Part shown: in pieces, positions 43,745 to 52,061 of the stretch | How the letters are laid out: each line of letters opens with the position of its first letter | How positions within the stretch are numbered: position 1 is the first letter of the stretch | NCBI RefSeq assembly: GCF_002091715.1 | Contig: NZ_BDAG01000004.1 | Coordinates: 142,042 to 206,041, forward strand | Reading direction: 5' to 3' | DNA length: 64,000 bases | From: Pseudomonas migulae NBRC 103157 | GTDB lineage: Bacteria; Pseudomonadota; Gammaproteobacteria; Pseudomonadales; Pseudomonadaceae | Notes under the pieces: generated by a model | What the model saw: the letters and a program-made list of their open reading frames with translations, nothing else | Databases searched by the model: none | What the model was told of the DNA's origin: nothing | Translations under genes and position numbers: made by a program

Positions 43745-43765
43745 CGTGTATGCCCACGTGTATGC
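43745..43765. promoter_or_regulatory. Putative integrase arm-type sites, right cluster
   Basis: Two GTGTATGC copies 12 bp apart, in a 21-bp block identical to 26518-26538, 64 bp inside attR. Confidence 0.55.
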
Positions 43766-43828
43766 CTATCCCAAACACAACTAGCCAGGCCCTTACAAAC
43801 CGTGGCCCGCAGCGGTCGGTTCAAACGA

Positions 43829-43844
43829 CGCCTGGGCACCATAT
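43829..43844 (+). other. attR core (degenerate copy of the tRNA-Arg 3' end)
   Basis: CGCCTGGGCACCATAT, one base shorter than attL; preceded by GGTTCAAACGA, a decayed T-loop. Confidence 0.7.
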
Positions 43845-43855
43845 GTAGAAACGAG

Positions 43856-43889
43856 AAAGCCTCAGGCCGTAAGGTCTGGGGCTTTTTTG
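43856..43889 (+). terminator. Terminator just outside attR
   Basis: AAAGCCTCAG...CTGGGGCTTTTTT. Probably the original terminator of tRNA-Arg, displaced by the insertion. Confidence 0.7.
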
Positions 43890-43957
43890 TGGTCGGCGGG
43901 CTTCGACCGTGTAGCTCTTCATGCACGGCACGCATCAGCAACGTGCTCGGAAGTGGT

Positions 43958-43981
43958 AAAAACCGCCGAAGCGGTTTTTTC
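43958..43981 (-). terminator. Terminator of the 92-aa protein gene (bidirectional form)
   Basis: AAAAACCGC-CGAA-GCGGTTTTTT abutting the stop codon. Confidence 0.85.
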
Positions 43982-44258
43982 ATTCAGTCGTCCAATCAAA
44001 CTCGTCGTAATCATCGTCCTCGTCGTCCTCAAACTCTTCTTCATCAAGGACGTCTTCTTCCAGAGTTTCTTCTGCCTGCTTCGCCAGTAGAAACTCCTTA
44101 CGACTCTCAGTCACTGCTCGCCGCAGTTCCTCGCCCTTTTCCGGGCAGTTGAGCATTTGGGCGATGCGGTCGATTTTTTTTGCCACGGCATCCTCCAACG
44201 CATCGGCTATAGGCCGATAGTGCGCGCTTTCGGGGGTGGATGCCAAATTGCGGAGCAC
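43980..44258 (-). CDS. Conserved hypothetical protein with acidic tail, 92 aa
   Basis: MLRNLASTPESAHYRPIADALEDAVAKKIDRIAQMLNC... then a very acidic end (EEEFEDDEDDDYDEFDWTTE). Eight bases after the putative anti-sigma gene, same strand, so possibly the last gene of that operon. First chromosomal gene right of the element. Function unknown. Confidence 0.72.
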   Translation of the reverse strand: MLRNLASTPESAHYRPIADALEDAVAKKIDRIAQMLNCPEKGEELRRAVTESRKEFLLAKQAEETLEEDVLDEEEFEDDEDDDYDEFDWTTE

Positions 44259-44266
44259 CGTTGCCC

Positions 44267-44869
44267 TCAGTTTTTCTTCAACGCCTGGAGCCGCGCCGCA
44301 AGGTTTTCCTTGGGAAAGCGTTTGTGCAATGTCGCCAACAAGGCATCCGCCTCGCTTGTTTGACCGGCGCTCTGCAGGCGAACCACTTCAAGCAATTGCT
44401 CCTCCAGCGTTTTCACCGGGGCGGCTGCGCGTTTGCTGATTTTTGCTTCATCGGCCATTTCGGCATTGATCGATTCGCTCTGCGCAGGTGCCGCAAAATC
44501 TGCCATCGGTGCGGCCGGGACTGGGGCTGCCAGGGAGCGCGTAACTGAAGACGGCACTTGTGCGGCCTCTTTTTTGGCCGCCGGTGCGGATGCTTTGGGC
44601 GCGAAGTCGTAACTCGCGGGCTGTTCTGGAGTTCGCTGCACCAGCGCCAGCATAAATGCGACGCCGACAAGGCTGGCAAAAGCCACTTGCCAACGAGGCT
44701 TCTGGCAAGCCTGAACCCAGCGCTGCCACACGTTCGGTTTCGGCGCAGGCGCTTCACGCTGTGCGGTGGCGAGAATGAACGCATCAAGATGGGCCGGTGG
44801 TTCGCCGGTCGAATGCTCGCGGAAATGCTGAAGCACTTCGTCTTCCGGAGTTTTTCGGGCGTCAGTCAT
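44267..44869 (-). CDS. Putative anti-sigma factor, single membrane span
   Basis: A 200-aa protein. N-terminal 60 residues cytoplasmic (PEDEVLQHFREHSTGEPPAHLDAFILATAQRE), one membrane helix (VAFASLVGVAFMLALV, about 63-78), Ala/Pro-rich periplasmic linker and a helical tail (EEQLLEVVRLQSAGQTSEADALLATLHKRFP). It overlaps the ECF sigma gene by 4 bp. Position and topology suggest control of that sigma factor, but no zf-HC2 motif is present. Confidence 0.68.
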   Translation of the reverse strand: MTDARKTPEDEVLQHFREHSTGEPPAHLDAFILATAQREAPAPKPNVWQRWVQACQKPRWQVAFASLVGVAFMLALVQRTPEQPASYDFAPKASAPAAKKEAAQVPSSVTRSLAAPVPAAPMADFAAPAQSESINAEMADEAKISKRAAAPVKTLEEQLLEVVRLQSAGQTSEADALLATLHKRFPKENLAARLQALKKN

Positions 44870-45432
44870 GTCAGTACCTCCTCGGCCAGCAGCCGACGCA
44901 GTTTTTGCTGGGCATAGCGCAAGCGGCTTTTGACGGTTTCCAGCGGTGTTTCGGTGAGGGTGGCGATCTGCGGCAGGTCGAGATCTCCGTGGGCGCGCAG
45001 CAGGAACACTTCGCGCTGGTCGGTGGGCAAGGTTTGCAGGGCGGCCTCGAGACGTTGAGTATCGCGGCTCAGGCTCAGCAGCTGTTCAGGATCGGCGGTG
45101 TCATCGGCCAGGGCGTGGGTCTGTTCGTCATAGCTATCGTGCAAGGGGCTGCGAATTCCATGTTTGCGCCAGTGATCAATCAGGCGATTGCGGGCGATTT
45201 GGTAGAGCCAGGTACGAAAATTCGCCCGGCCTTGTGGCTGACTGGTGCTGCGGATCAGGCTCAGCCAGGTTTCCTGGTAAACCTCTTCGGCCAGCTCGGG
45301 CTTGCCGCTGAGGCCGATGAGGAACCGATAAAGACCTTGCCGGTGACGGGCGTACAGAATCTCGAACGCCGGCCCGTCGCCTGAGCGATAGCGGGCCAGC
45401 AGTGATTCGTCGCTCGATTCGGGAGCAGACAT
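44866..45432 (-). CDS. ECF-type RNA polymerase sigma factor
   Basis: 188 aa. Region 2 (ILYARHRQGLYRFLIGLSGKPELAEEVYQETWLSLI...FRTWLYQIARNRLIDHWRK) and region 4 (LQTLPTDQREVFLLRAHGDLDLPQIATLTETPLETVKSRLRYAQQKLRRLL) are complete. ATG at 45432 has GGAGG and lies 1 bp past the VWA gene stop. Transcribed VWA - sigma - anti-sigma; the regulon is unknown. Confidence 0.9.
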   Translation of the reverse strand: MSAPESSDESLLARYRSGDGPAFEILYARHRQGLYRFLIGLSGKPELAEEVYQETWLSLIRSTSQPQGRANFRTWLYQIARNRLIDHWRKHGIRSPLHDSYDEQTHALADDTADPEQLLSLSRDTQRLEAALQTLPTDQREVFLLRAHGDLDLPQIATLTETPLETVKSRLRYAQQKLRRLLAEEVLT

Positions 45433-45433
45433 G

Positions 45434-47131
45434 TCAGTTGTAGCCTCCTTTGCTCGGCTCACGGGCGGATGCTGTGGTGGTTCGCAGGCTCTGCGCCAGT
45501 TCCACCAGCTGAACGAACTCTGCGCGCAGACCGAATCGATCTTCGCCTCGCGCACCACGAGCCAAGGCTTCGGTGTCCTTCAGGCTGAAATCACCGGTGT
45601 AACGGCCGTCCTTGAGCTGCTGGGAAAACGCCGCCACGGCCGCCGCAAAACGCAGGTCGTCACTGGCCTTGCCTTCTGCCCCTCCTGCAATTGGATGCTC
45701 GATCAAGCGACTTTTCCCACCTTCGGGCGGTTGATAACGCACACGCAGCATTGCAAATTCTCCGTTAATCCCGGAAACAACCGAATCGGACCTGCCATAC
45801 CGCAACGGCTCCAACCAACCCTTCTCCCCCTTCGGAACAATTTCGTACAGCGCCGTGACCGTATGCCCTGCGCCGATTTCACCGGCATCAACCTTGTCGT
45901 TGCTGAAATCTTCACGCTTCAACGCGCGATTCTCATACCCCAACAAACGGTACTCGCTGACCTGCGCCGGGTTGAACTCCACTTGCAGCTTCACGTTTTT
46001 CGCCACCACGGCGAGGGTCGAGCCGAGCTGATCCACCAGCACCTTGCGCGCCTCGCGCAGGTTGTCGATGTAGGCGTAGTTGCCGTCGCCAGCGTCGGCC
46101 AGTTGTTCCATCAGGTGTTCATTGTAGTTATCCACACCAAAACCCAGGGTGGTCAGGGAAACGCCGGTCTTGCGTTTATCCACAGCCATTTGCTTGAGGC
46201 TGTCGAAGTCGCTGATGCCGACGTTGAAGTCGCCGTCGGTGGCCAGCAGGATGCGGTTGATGCCTTTGGGGATAAAGGCTTGCTGCGCCATTTGATAGGC
46301 CAGCTCGATGCCCGACGCCCCGGCGGTGGAGCCGCCTGCAGTCAATTGATCAATGGCTGTGCGAATTTTCGCTTTTTCCCGTCCGGAAGTTGGCTCGAGC
46401 ACCACACGCGAATCGCCGGCGTAGACCACCAGCGACACCCGATCCTGCTCGCGCAATTGATCGACCAGCAATTTCAGGGTGCTTTTGACCAACGGTAACC
46501 CCTCGCGCCGGTCCATCGAGCCAGACACGTCCACCAGAAACACCAGGTTCGCCGGGGCTAATTCAGCCACTGCGCGGTCCGACGCCTTGATGCCGATGCG
46601 CAGCAAGCGCGTATGCGGGTTCCACGGTGATGGCGCCAATTCCGTGGTCACGCCAAACGGCGAACCATCGGTGGGCAGGGCGTAATCGTAGGGGAAGTAA
46701 TTGACCATCTCCTCCAGTCGCACGGCACCCTCGGGCGGCAGGCGACCTTGATTGAGCAAGCGGCGAACGTTGGCGTAGGCGCCCGTGTCGACATCGGCGC
46801 TGAAGGTGGAGACTGGCGCTTCGGCCACGCTGTGAATCGGGTTATCTGCCAGCGCCTGATACTGCTCACGCTGTTCATCCTGATAGCCGGGAGGTGAAGA
46901 TTCAGGCGCAAAACCCGCGATGGGCGCCGGGCTTACACTGCGTTTGGCCATGGTCGCATCGACCATGACCGCCTCGCTGCGCACCAACGTACCTTGCGCG
47001 GGAGGCGAAACCACAATCGGAACGGCAGCGGCATCAGGTTTGGACGAAACACCGCAACCGGCAACGGCCAGCAGCAACCCGGCGGCGAAACCCTGGGCGG
47101 CCGGGCGGAAAACATGCAGAGGGAGGGACAT
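45434..47131 (-). CDS. VWA-domain lipoprotein (YfbK-like, DUF3520 type)
   Basis: 565 aa. Lipobox in LLLAVAGCGVSSKP (Cys26). A VWA_N-type region (FSADVDTGAYANVRRLLNQGRLPPEGAVRLEEMVNYFPY) precedes a von Willebrand A domain with intact MIDAS (LVFLVDVSGSMD; TAGGSTAG; LATDGDFN), then a C-terminal DUF3520 domain (NPAQVSEYRLLGYENRALKREDF). Envelope protein binding partners in a metal-dependent way. First of the sigma operon, a common Pseudomonas arrangement; role unknown. Confidence 0.9.
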   Translation of the reverse strand: MSLPLHVFRPAAQGFAAGLLLAVAGCGVSSKPDAAAVPIVVSPPAQGTLVRSEAVMVDATMAKRSVSPAPIAGFAPESSPPGYQDEQREQYQALADNPIHSVAEAPVSTFSADVDTGAYANVRRLLNQGRLPPEGAVRLEEMVNYFPYDYALPTDGSPFGVTTELAPSPWNPHTRLLRIGIKASDRAVAELAPANLVFLVDVSGSMDRREGLPLVKSTLKLLVDQLREQDRVSLVVYAGDSRVVLEPTSGREKAKIRTAIDQLTAGGSTAGASGIELAYQMAQQAFIPKGINRILLATDGDFNVGISDFDSLKQMAVDKRKTGVSLTTLGFGVDNYNEHLMEQLADAGDGNYAYIDNLREARKVLVDQLGSTLAVVAKNVKLQVEFNPAQVSEYRLLGYENRALKREDFSNDKVDAGEIGAGHTVTALYEIVPKGEKGWLEPLRYGRSDSVVSGINGEFAMLRVRYQPPEGGKSRLIEHPIAGGAEGKASDDLRFAAAVAAFSQQLKDGRYTGDFSLKDTEALARGARGEDRFGLRAEFVQLVELAQSLRTTTASAREPSKGGYN

Positions 47132-47218
47132 GGGGGCTGACCTCAGGAGGAAATTGATCCATTCATCCTCTGAGACGGGCAGCCCGGTCGATTCGGGTTA
47201 AACCGAAGTAAAAAAACT

Positions 47219-47779
47219 TCAGCGGTGATAACGCCGCACCACGCTGCTGTTTTTCAGCACATGACCTTTGATTTTTTCCAGCAGCTGCGCGCGGGTCAGG
47301 CCAGCGGGCAAGGCGTCCGGAGCAAGGTCGAGCGCGTAGAGCTGGATGATGTAGTGGTGAGAGCTGTCGCCGACCGGCGGGCAAGGCCCGATGTAGCCGA
47401 TGGTGCCTTTGCTGTTGCTGCCACCCACGCCTTCGAGGGCGGATTTGGCGCCGACACCGGGCGGAATCTGGCGGGTTGCGGGCTTGATGCCGTAGTGAAT
47501 CCAGTGATCGACACCCAGGCCTTTCTGACCATCCGGATCGTGCATGACGATCGCGTAGCTCAACGTGCCCGGCGGGGGCGCGGTCCAGCTCAGGGCCGGG
47601 GACTGGTTCTTGCCGCCGCAACCGGCCGCATCGCTGGCCGCCGCCGAGGTGAACAGGCGGTTGTCCGAAACGCCGGGGATGCTGACGGTGAAACGTTCCT
47701 GGGCCTGCGCCGGAAACTGCACGCAAAGGGCGACGGCAACGGCCGCCAGCCAAGGGTTCAGTGAGGTCAATCGGGTCAT
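47219..47779 (-). CDS. YbhB/YbcL family (PEBP/Raf kinase inhibitor-like) protein, exported
   Basis: 186 aa with signal peptide ending FPAQAQ. PEBP-fold marks: GGKNQSPALSWTAPPPGTLSYAIVMHDPDG, DHWIHYGI, YIGPCPP, HHYIIQLYALD. Likely binds small anionic ligands in the periplasm; bacterial role not established. ATG at 47779 is chosen because the signal peptide starts there; the frame runs 71 codons further without a site. Confidence 0.87.
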   Translation of the reverse strand: MTRLTSLNPWLAAVAVALCVQFPAQAQERFTVSIPGVSDNRLFTSAAASDAAGCGGKNQSPALSWTAPPPGTLSYAIVMHDPDGQKGLGVDHWIHYGIKPATRQIPPGVGAKSALEGVGGSNSKGTIGYIGPCPPVGDSSHHYIIQLYALDLAPDALPAGLTRAQLLEKIKGHVLKNSSVVRRYHR

Positions 47780-47918
47780 ACCGGAGCACCTTGTGCGGGT
47801 GGGGCCGTGGTCGGCGTGCAAACTATAGCCAAACCGTTCGTGCGGTGGCAGTGGGAATTGGCTGAACCTCGGGATAAGCGCCAAACTCTTAAGTGAAACG
47901 CCTGCCTGGAGAACGATC

Positions 47919-49457
47919 ATGGCACTGCACCGCGTTGCCCGTTTTGCCGATGTTCCCGATGACCGAGGCCTGGAAGTCCGGATTGGGGACACCAGAGTCG
48001 TCTTGCTGCGGGTCGGCGATCAACTGCGCGCCTATCAGGGTGAATGCCCACACGCCGGGGCGCCGCTGGCCGAAGGGGCGCTGTGTCACGGGCGCCTGAT
48101 TTGCCCGTGGCACAAGGCGGCGTACCGGATCGAGGACGGCGCGTTGTGTGAACCGCCGTCGCTGGACAGCCTCAAGCGTTACCCCCTGGAGCTGCGCGAC
48201 GACGAAGTCTGGCTCGACGATCAGCCGCTGGACGATGCTCACACCCCGCCGGCCGATGACGAACGTACGTTTGTGATCATCGGCGCCGGCGCCGCTGGTA
48301 CGGCGGGTGCGGCGGCGCTGCGCGAAAAGGGTTTTGGCGGCCGCGTGCTGTTGATCGACCGCGAACCTGACGCAGGCTACGACCGCACCGTGTTGAGCAA
48401 ATTCGTGATTGCCGGGGAGATGCCGCCAGGGGAAGTCCCACCGCTGCGTGATGACAACTTTTATCGCGAGCAGCGCATCGATCGCATAAACGGTGAAGTG
48501 ACGAGCCTGGATGCCAAGGCCCGGACCGTGCAGCTCAAGGATGGCCAGACATTGACCTATGACGCCGCGCTGATCGCCACGGGCGGCACACCCAGATCTC
48601 TCGATTTACCTGGCGCCGACCTGCCGCAAGTGTTCTTGCTGCGCTCGAAAGACCAGGCACAAAAAATCCTGGCCGCGGCCCAGCCAGGCCAACGGGCAGT
48701 GATTATCGGTGACAGCTTTATCGCGCTGGAATCCGCATCGGCGCTACGCAAATACGGCCTGGACGTCACCGTGCTGGCCCGCCACGAGGTGCCCTTCGCC
48801 AAACAGTTTGGCGAAACGGTCGGCAAAGCGATTCTTGCCCGCCATGTAGCCCACGGCGTGGTGTTTCACACCGACAGCGAAGCCGCGCAGATTGAGGGCA
48901 CAGACAGGGTCGAAGCGGTGAAACTGAAGAACGGTCAGCGTTTGCCGGCGGACTTGGTATTGGTCGGCATTGGCGTCAGCCCGGCAACCGGCCCGTTTGA
49001 AGATTTACCCATGGAAAAAGATCATTCCCTGAAGGTCGACGGCGGTATGCGCGTGACCGAAGGACTGTGGGCGGCCGGTGATATCGCGACCTTCCCGCTC
49101 AACGGCCAGCCGCAACGGATCGAGCATTGGCGCCTGGCACAACAGCACGCACGGATTGCGGCAGCGAATATGCTGGGCGGCGACGAGCATTACCTGGATG
49201 TGCCGTACTTCTGGACCTGGCACTTCGGTAAAAACTACGACTATCTCGGTCACGCCGAAACGTGGGACGAGGTCGAGTTCAAGGGCGATCCGTACCATCC
49301 ACCCTTTATCGGCCTGTTCGGCAAGAACGGCGTGGTGACCGCCGCCGTCGCCTGCGATGAAGAGCGGGCGATGGCGATGCTGGCCGAGCGAATGAAACAG
49401 CCGCTGCCTGTCGACGAGGCATGGCGGCTGATTCGCGATTGCTCTGAACATGGGTAG
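47919..49457 (+). CDS. Rieske [2Fe-2S] / FAD-NAD(P) oxidoreductase (AIFL type)
   Basis: 512 aa. N-terminal Rieske domain with ligands Cys43, His45 (GECPHAGAPL) and Cys62, His65 (ICPWHKAAY), then a two-dinucleotide reductase: FAD GxGxxG (FVIIGAGAAGTAGAAAL) at about 112, second Rossmann AVIIGDSFIALESASAL at about 262 with GDS in place of the usual GGG, and the FAD-closing WAAGDIATFP. Soluble electron-transfer enzyme resembling apoptosis-inducing factor-like proteins and ferredoxin reductases; partner unknown. Confidence 0.9.
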   Translation: MALHRVARFADVPDDRGLEVRIGDTRVVLLRVGDQLRAYQGECPHAGAPLAEGALCHGRLICPWHKAAYRIEDGALCEPPSLDSLKRYPLELRDDEVWLDDQPLDDAHTPPADDERTFVIIGAGAAGTAGAAALREKGFGGRVLLIDREPDAGYDRTVLSKFVIAGEMPPGEVPPLRDDNFYREQRIDRINGEVTSLDAKARTVQLKDGQTLTYDAALIATGGTPRSLDLPGADLPQVFLLRSKDQAQKILAAAQPGQRAVIIGDSFIALESASALRKYGLDVTVLARHEVPFAKQFGETVGKAILARHVAHGVVFHTDSEAAQIEGTDRVEAVKLKNGQRLPADLVLVGIGVSPATGPFEDLPMEKDHSLKVDGGMRVTEGLWAAGDIATFPLNGQPQRIEHWRLAQQHARIAAANMLGGDEHYLDVPYFWTWHFGKNYDYLGHAETWDEVEFKGDPYHPPFIGLFGKNGVVTAAVACDEERAMAMLAERMKQPLPVDEAWRLIRDCSEHG

Positions 49458-49527
49458 AAGCTGCCGCAGGTTGCGATCTTTTGCCTTTGGAGATCAAAAG
49501 ATCGCAGCCTTCGGCAGCGCCTACAGG
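49455..49527. repeat. REP-type inverted repeat, GCTGCCGAAGGCTGCGATC family
   Basis: Arms between the convergent Rieske and YdgA-like genes; overlaps the Rieske stop codon region. Confidence 0.82.
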
Positions 49528-49529
49528 GC

Positions 49530-51035
49530 TTACTGGGCGACTTCGACACCACCGAGCTTGCTCATGACGAAGCCGACAAACTCTTCGACGGTCATTTTCT
49601 GGCCGTTGAATTCCACCTGTTTGTTGGCGTAGTGCAGTTTGGTGACGATGTTATTGCCGTCCAGTTTGGCGAACTGCGTGCCGACCGCCATGGCACCGAA
49701 CATGTCAGCGGTGGCCGTGGCCTGATCGGCGATGACCTTGGCGTCGGTCTGACCGTCGATTTGCCCTTGGACGCTGAGCAAATCAACCAGCATCGGTTTG
49801 GACACCTGGACATTGAGGTCCAGCAGGGCGATCAGCTGTTGGGTCAGTTGATCTGGCGGCAGGTCCATGGATTGTGGCTTGGTCAGGTCGAGCACCAGGT
49901 TGGCGCGGCTTTCACCGTTGGCGGTGGTGAACGAAAGGTTCTCCAGAGCGACCTGCGGACCGGCTGCCAGCAGTTTCTCCAGACCGGTTTTCACCTGGGC
50001 TTCTTCGGCTGGGGTCAAGACCAGCTCGGGTGCCGGCTCGCCAGCGGCAGCCGCTTCGGCGGCGGCTTTTTCGTAGGGTTGCAGTTTGGTCTGATAGACC
50101 TGCATCAACGACATTGTCGCCGGGATGTCGAGGTTCTTCAGGCTCATGGCCATCTGCGCAGAACCGACCGTCTTGCCGTTCAGGGACACTTCGCCGATCT
50201 TGTAATCGGCACGCCCGGAAGCGCTGGTGCCCGACTCCTCGGTCTGGTTCTTCATTTCGAATTTCTTGATGCCCAACACCGACTGTTGCGCGCCGAACGT
50301 GGTTTTGCTGTCGGTCAGCTCGACGGTGTTCTCGCCGGTGTAGTAGCCGTAGGTACTTTTGACGAGATTGCTGGCCAGGGTCAGGCCGCTCAACTCGACT
50401 TTTACCGGTGTCTGGTCTTCAGCCACGGTGGTCAGTGTGAAGCTGTCCATGTAGCCGTTGGCTTTGACTTTCTGTGCCTGGGCGTTGGCCGAGACATCGA
50501 GGTTCAGGCCGGAAAATTTCAGGTGGGACTTGTCATCCAGCGCGACATCCAGCGGCAGCAATGCGAGGGTGCCGTTGGTGGCATTGTCGTAGCCGATGTT
50601 GACCACGCCAGTGAGCGGCGATTTGTCCTTGGCGGCGGCGAACCACTTCTCGGTGACCGGCGTCTTTTCCAGCTCGTAGTGACTGGTGGCCAGGACCGGC
50701 AGCCACTTCAGCGACACCAGACGCGAGAACGGCAGCGGGCCGTGTTCGATGTGATCGACGAAGAGCAATTCGACCGGTGCCTCGCCGAACATCTCGCCTT
50801 GGCCTTTGAGGCGGTAGTGCGCGGTGCTGCTGAACACGTGGCGCTCAAGCGACACCAGCTCCAGCGACGCGGTGCCATTGGAACCGACCAGCGCGGCTTG
50901 CAGTTCCTTGTTGGCGTCGGCGATCGAGGTGTTAAGCACCCCTTCGAGTTTGGTGCCGGTGAACCAGGCACCGCCGGCGCTGATTGCACCGATGGCCACG
51001 ACAATTCCAAGAAGCACGCCTGCTGATTTATTCAT
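49530..51035 (-). CDS. YdgA family protein (DUF945)
   Basis: 501 aa with an N-terminal signal anchor (AGVLLGIVVAIGAISAGGAWFTG). DUF945 pattern: TGTKLEGVLNTSIADANKELQ, LVSLERHVFSSTAHYRL, SLKNLDIPATMSLMQVY, and a C-terminal VEEFVGFVMSKLGG. Periplasm-facing beta-rich protein of unknown role, common in gamma-proteobacteria. Start at 51035 preferred over a start five residues upstream. Single gene. Confidence 0.87.
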   Translation of the reverse strand: MNKSAGVLLGIVVAIGAISAGGAWFTGTKLEGVLNTSIADANKELQAALVGSNGTASLELVSLERHVFSSTAHYRLKGQGEMFGEAPVELLFVDHIEHGPLPFSRLVSLKWLPVLATSHYELEKTPVTEKWFAAAKDKSPLTGVVNIGYDNATNGTLALLPLDVALDDKSHLKFSGLNLDVSANAQAQKVKANGYMDSFTLTTVAEDQTPVKVELSGLTLASNLVKSTYGYYTGENTVELTDSKTTFGAQQSVLGIKKFEMKNQTEESGTSASGRADYKIGEVSLNGKTVGSAQMAMSLKNLDIPATMSLMQVYQTKLQPYEKAAAEAAAAGEPAPELVLTPAEEAQVKTGLEKLLAAGPQVALENLSFTTANGESRANLVLDLTKPQSMDLPPDQLTQQLIALLDLNVQVSKPMLVDLLSVQGQIDGQTDAKVIADQATATADMFGAMAVGTQFAKLDGNNIVTKLHYANKQVEFNGQKMTVEEFVGFVMSKLGGVEVAQ

Positions 51036-51343
51036 GAATGACCCGTTCAATGTCCGTTGTCTGAGGTGTGGTCGTCTTCCCTGAACCCTTGATGGGCTAC
51101 GGTCACGACTGCGTTTTAAAGTGCGATGGAGATTAGCATCAGGCGCACCGGGGGGCCCAATGTTTAAAGGTTAAAGAGTGTCTATGGACCGTATGCATTG
51201 GTCGAGAGTTTCGGCGGACATGAAATCGCCATCGCCAGCAAGCCGGCTCCTACAGGGTTAGCGTCGTGCGCGATATTCGTGAACGACACAAGCTCTGTAG
51301 GAGCCGGCTTGCTGGCGATGGCGTCAGCCCAGGCAACATCAAT
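51036..51343. other. Intergenic region with REP
   Basis: The YdgA promoter side at about 51050-51170; a REP pair fills 51226-51325. No gene seen. Confidence 0.6.
51226..51325. repeat. REP-type inverted repeat, GTAGGAGCCGGCTTGCTGGC family
   Basis: Arms CGCCATCGCCAGCAAGCCGG and complement, near perfect, 45-bp centre. Confidence 0.88.
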
Positions 51344-51979
51344 TCAGGAATACTGAACCTCAATCTCATCCAGCTGATGATCAAAACTTTTCAGCCGCGC
51401 GGTCCACGTATAAACCAGCACCTCAAAATCCCGATTGATCACCGCGCCGCCCGTCACGTCCGCGCGCGGGTCGCAGAAGTCCAACTGATAGCGTTCGCGG
51501 GCCATCGCGGAGGCGACATCGGAGAGTTCACGGGCATTGTTCAACCAATGCCAGCCGTCGTCGGACACTTGCTTGTCCAGCGCCAGGCATTGCTTCTTCA
51601 AGGTCTCGAGGCTTTTTTCCAGCGGTGTGCCGGTGAGTTCGCCCATGACTTCCTGGAACGTGCGCCCCGGTTGCCAGTAACTGCCCCAGAAATACCGGTC
51701 GAACACCGTTTCGACCCGGCGCAAAGCGACCTTGGTGTCCCAGATCAGTACCAGCGTCTTGCCTTGTTCCATTTGTCTTTTTTTGATGCGCTGGCCCTGG
51801 AGCGAAGCCCAGGCCACCACCACGATGGCCATTACGGCGATCAGCGCGGCGGCGCTGTCGAGGAACACCAGCGCCTTGTCGATCTGGTGGGCCAGCATGA
51901 TGCCGTAGAAATAGGTGGCCGACAGCAACACCAATGCCGCAATAGCGCACCAGAAGCCGGGAGCATAAGGGTTTTTCAT
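51344..51979 (-). CDS. Hypothetical two-helix membrane protein, 211 aa
   Basis: MKNPYAPGFW...; membrane spans at about 10-30 and 44-64, then a soluble cytoplasmic domain of about 145 residues (IWDTKVALRRVETVFDRYFWGSYW, LDKQVSDDGWHWLNNARELSD). Resembles no family I can name. Start at ATG 51979 preferred over 52000. Sits alone between a REP and the efflux operon. Confidence 0.72.
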   Translation of the reverse strand: MKNPYAPGFWCAIAALVLLSATYFYGIMLAHQIDKALVFLDSAAALIAVMAIVVVAWASLQGQRIKKRQMEQGKTLVLIWDTKVALRRVETVFDRYFWGSYWQPGRTFQEVMGELTGTPLEKSLETLKKQCLALDKQVSDDGWHWLNNARELSDVASAMARERYQLDFCDPRADVTGGAVINRDFEVLVYTWTARLKSFDHQLDEIEVQYS

Positions 51980-52061
51980 TATTAGAGTCCCCATGACCAA
52001 CGCGAGCCTTGATTAATGAGTTCGACGCGCGACCTCATCAAGTCAAAGCATAGCAACGGCC

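Larger units (their letters stand above)
26391..43844. mobile_element. P4-like integrative element in tRNA-Arg(CCG), about 17.5 kb
   Basis: Bounded on the left by the tRNA 3' end (CGCCTGGTGCACCATAT, 26391-26407) and on the right by CGCCTGG-GCACCATAT (43829-43844), identical except for one missing base. Contains a P4-type integrase next to attL, an AlpA regulator, an alpha-like primase-helicase, immunity- and origin-like non-coding DNA, and cargo. A GTGTATGC repeat pair lies just inside each end. No capsid, tail, portal or conjugation genes, so it is a satellite-like or P4-related genomic island rather than a complete phage. Terminator-like DNA typical of a tRNA 3' flank sits just outside attR. 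Confidence 0.85.

Noticed and set aside
26391..43844. Complete prophage
   Set aside because: No terminase, portal, capsid, tail or lysis genes are present.
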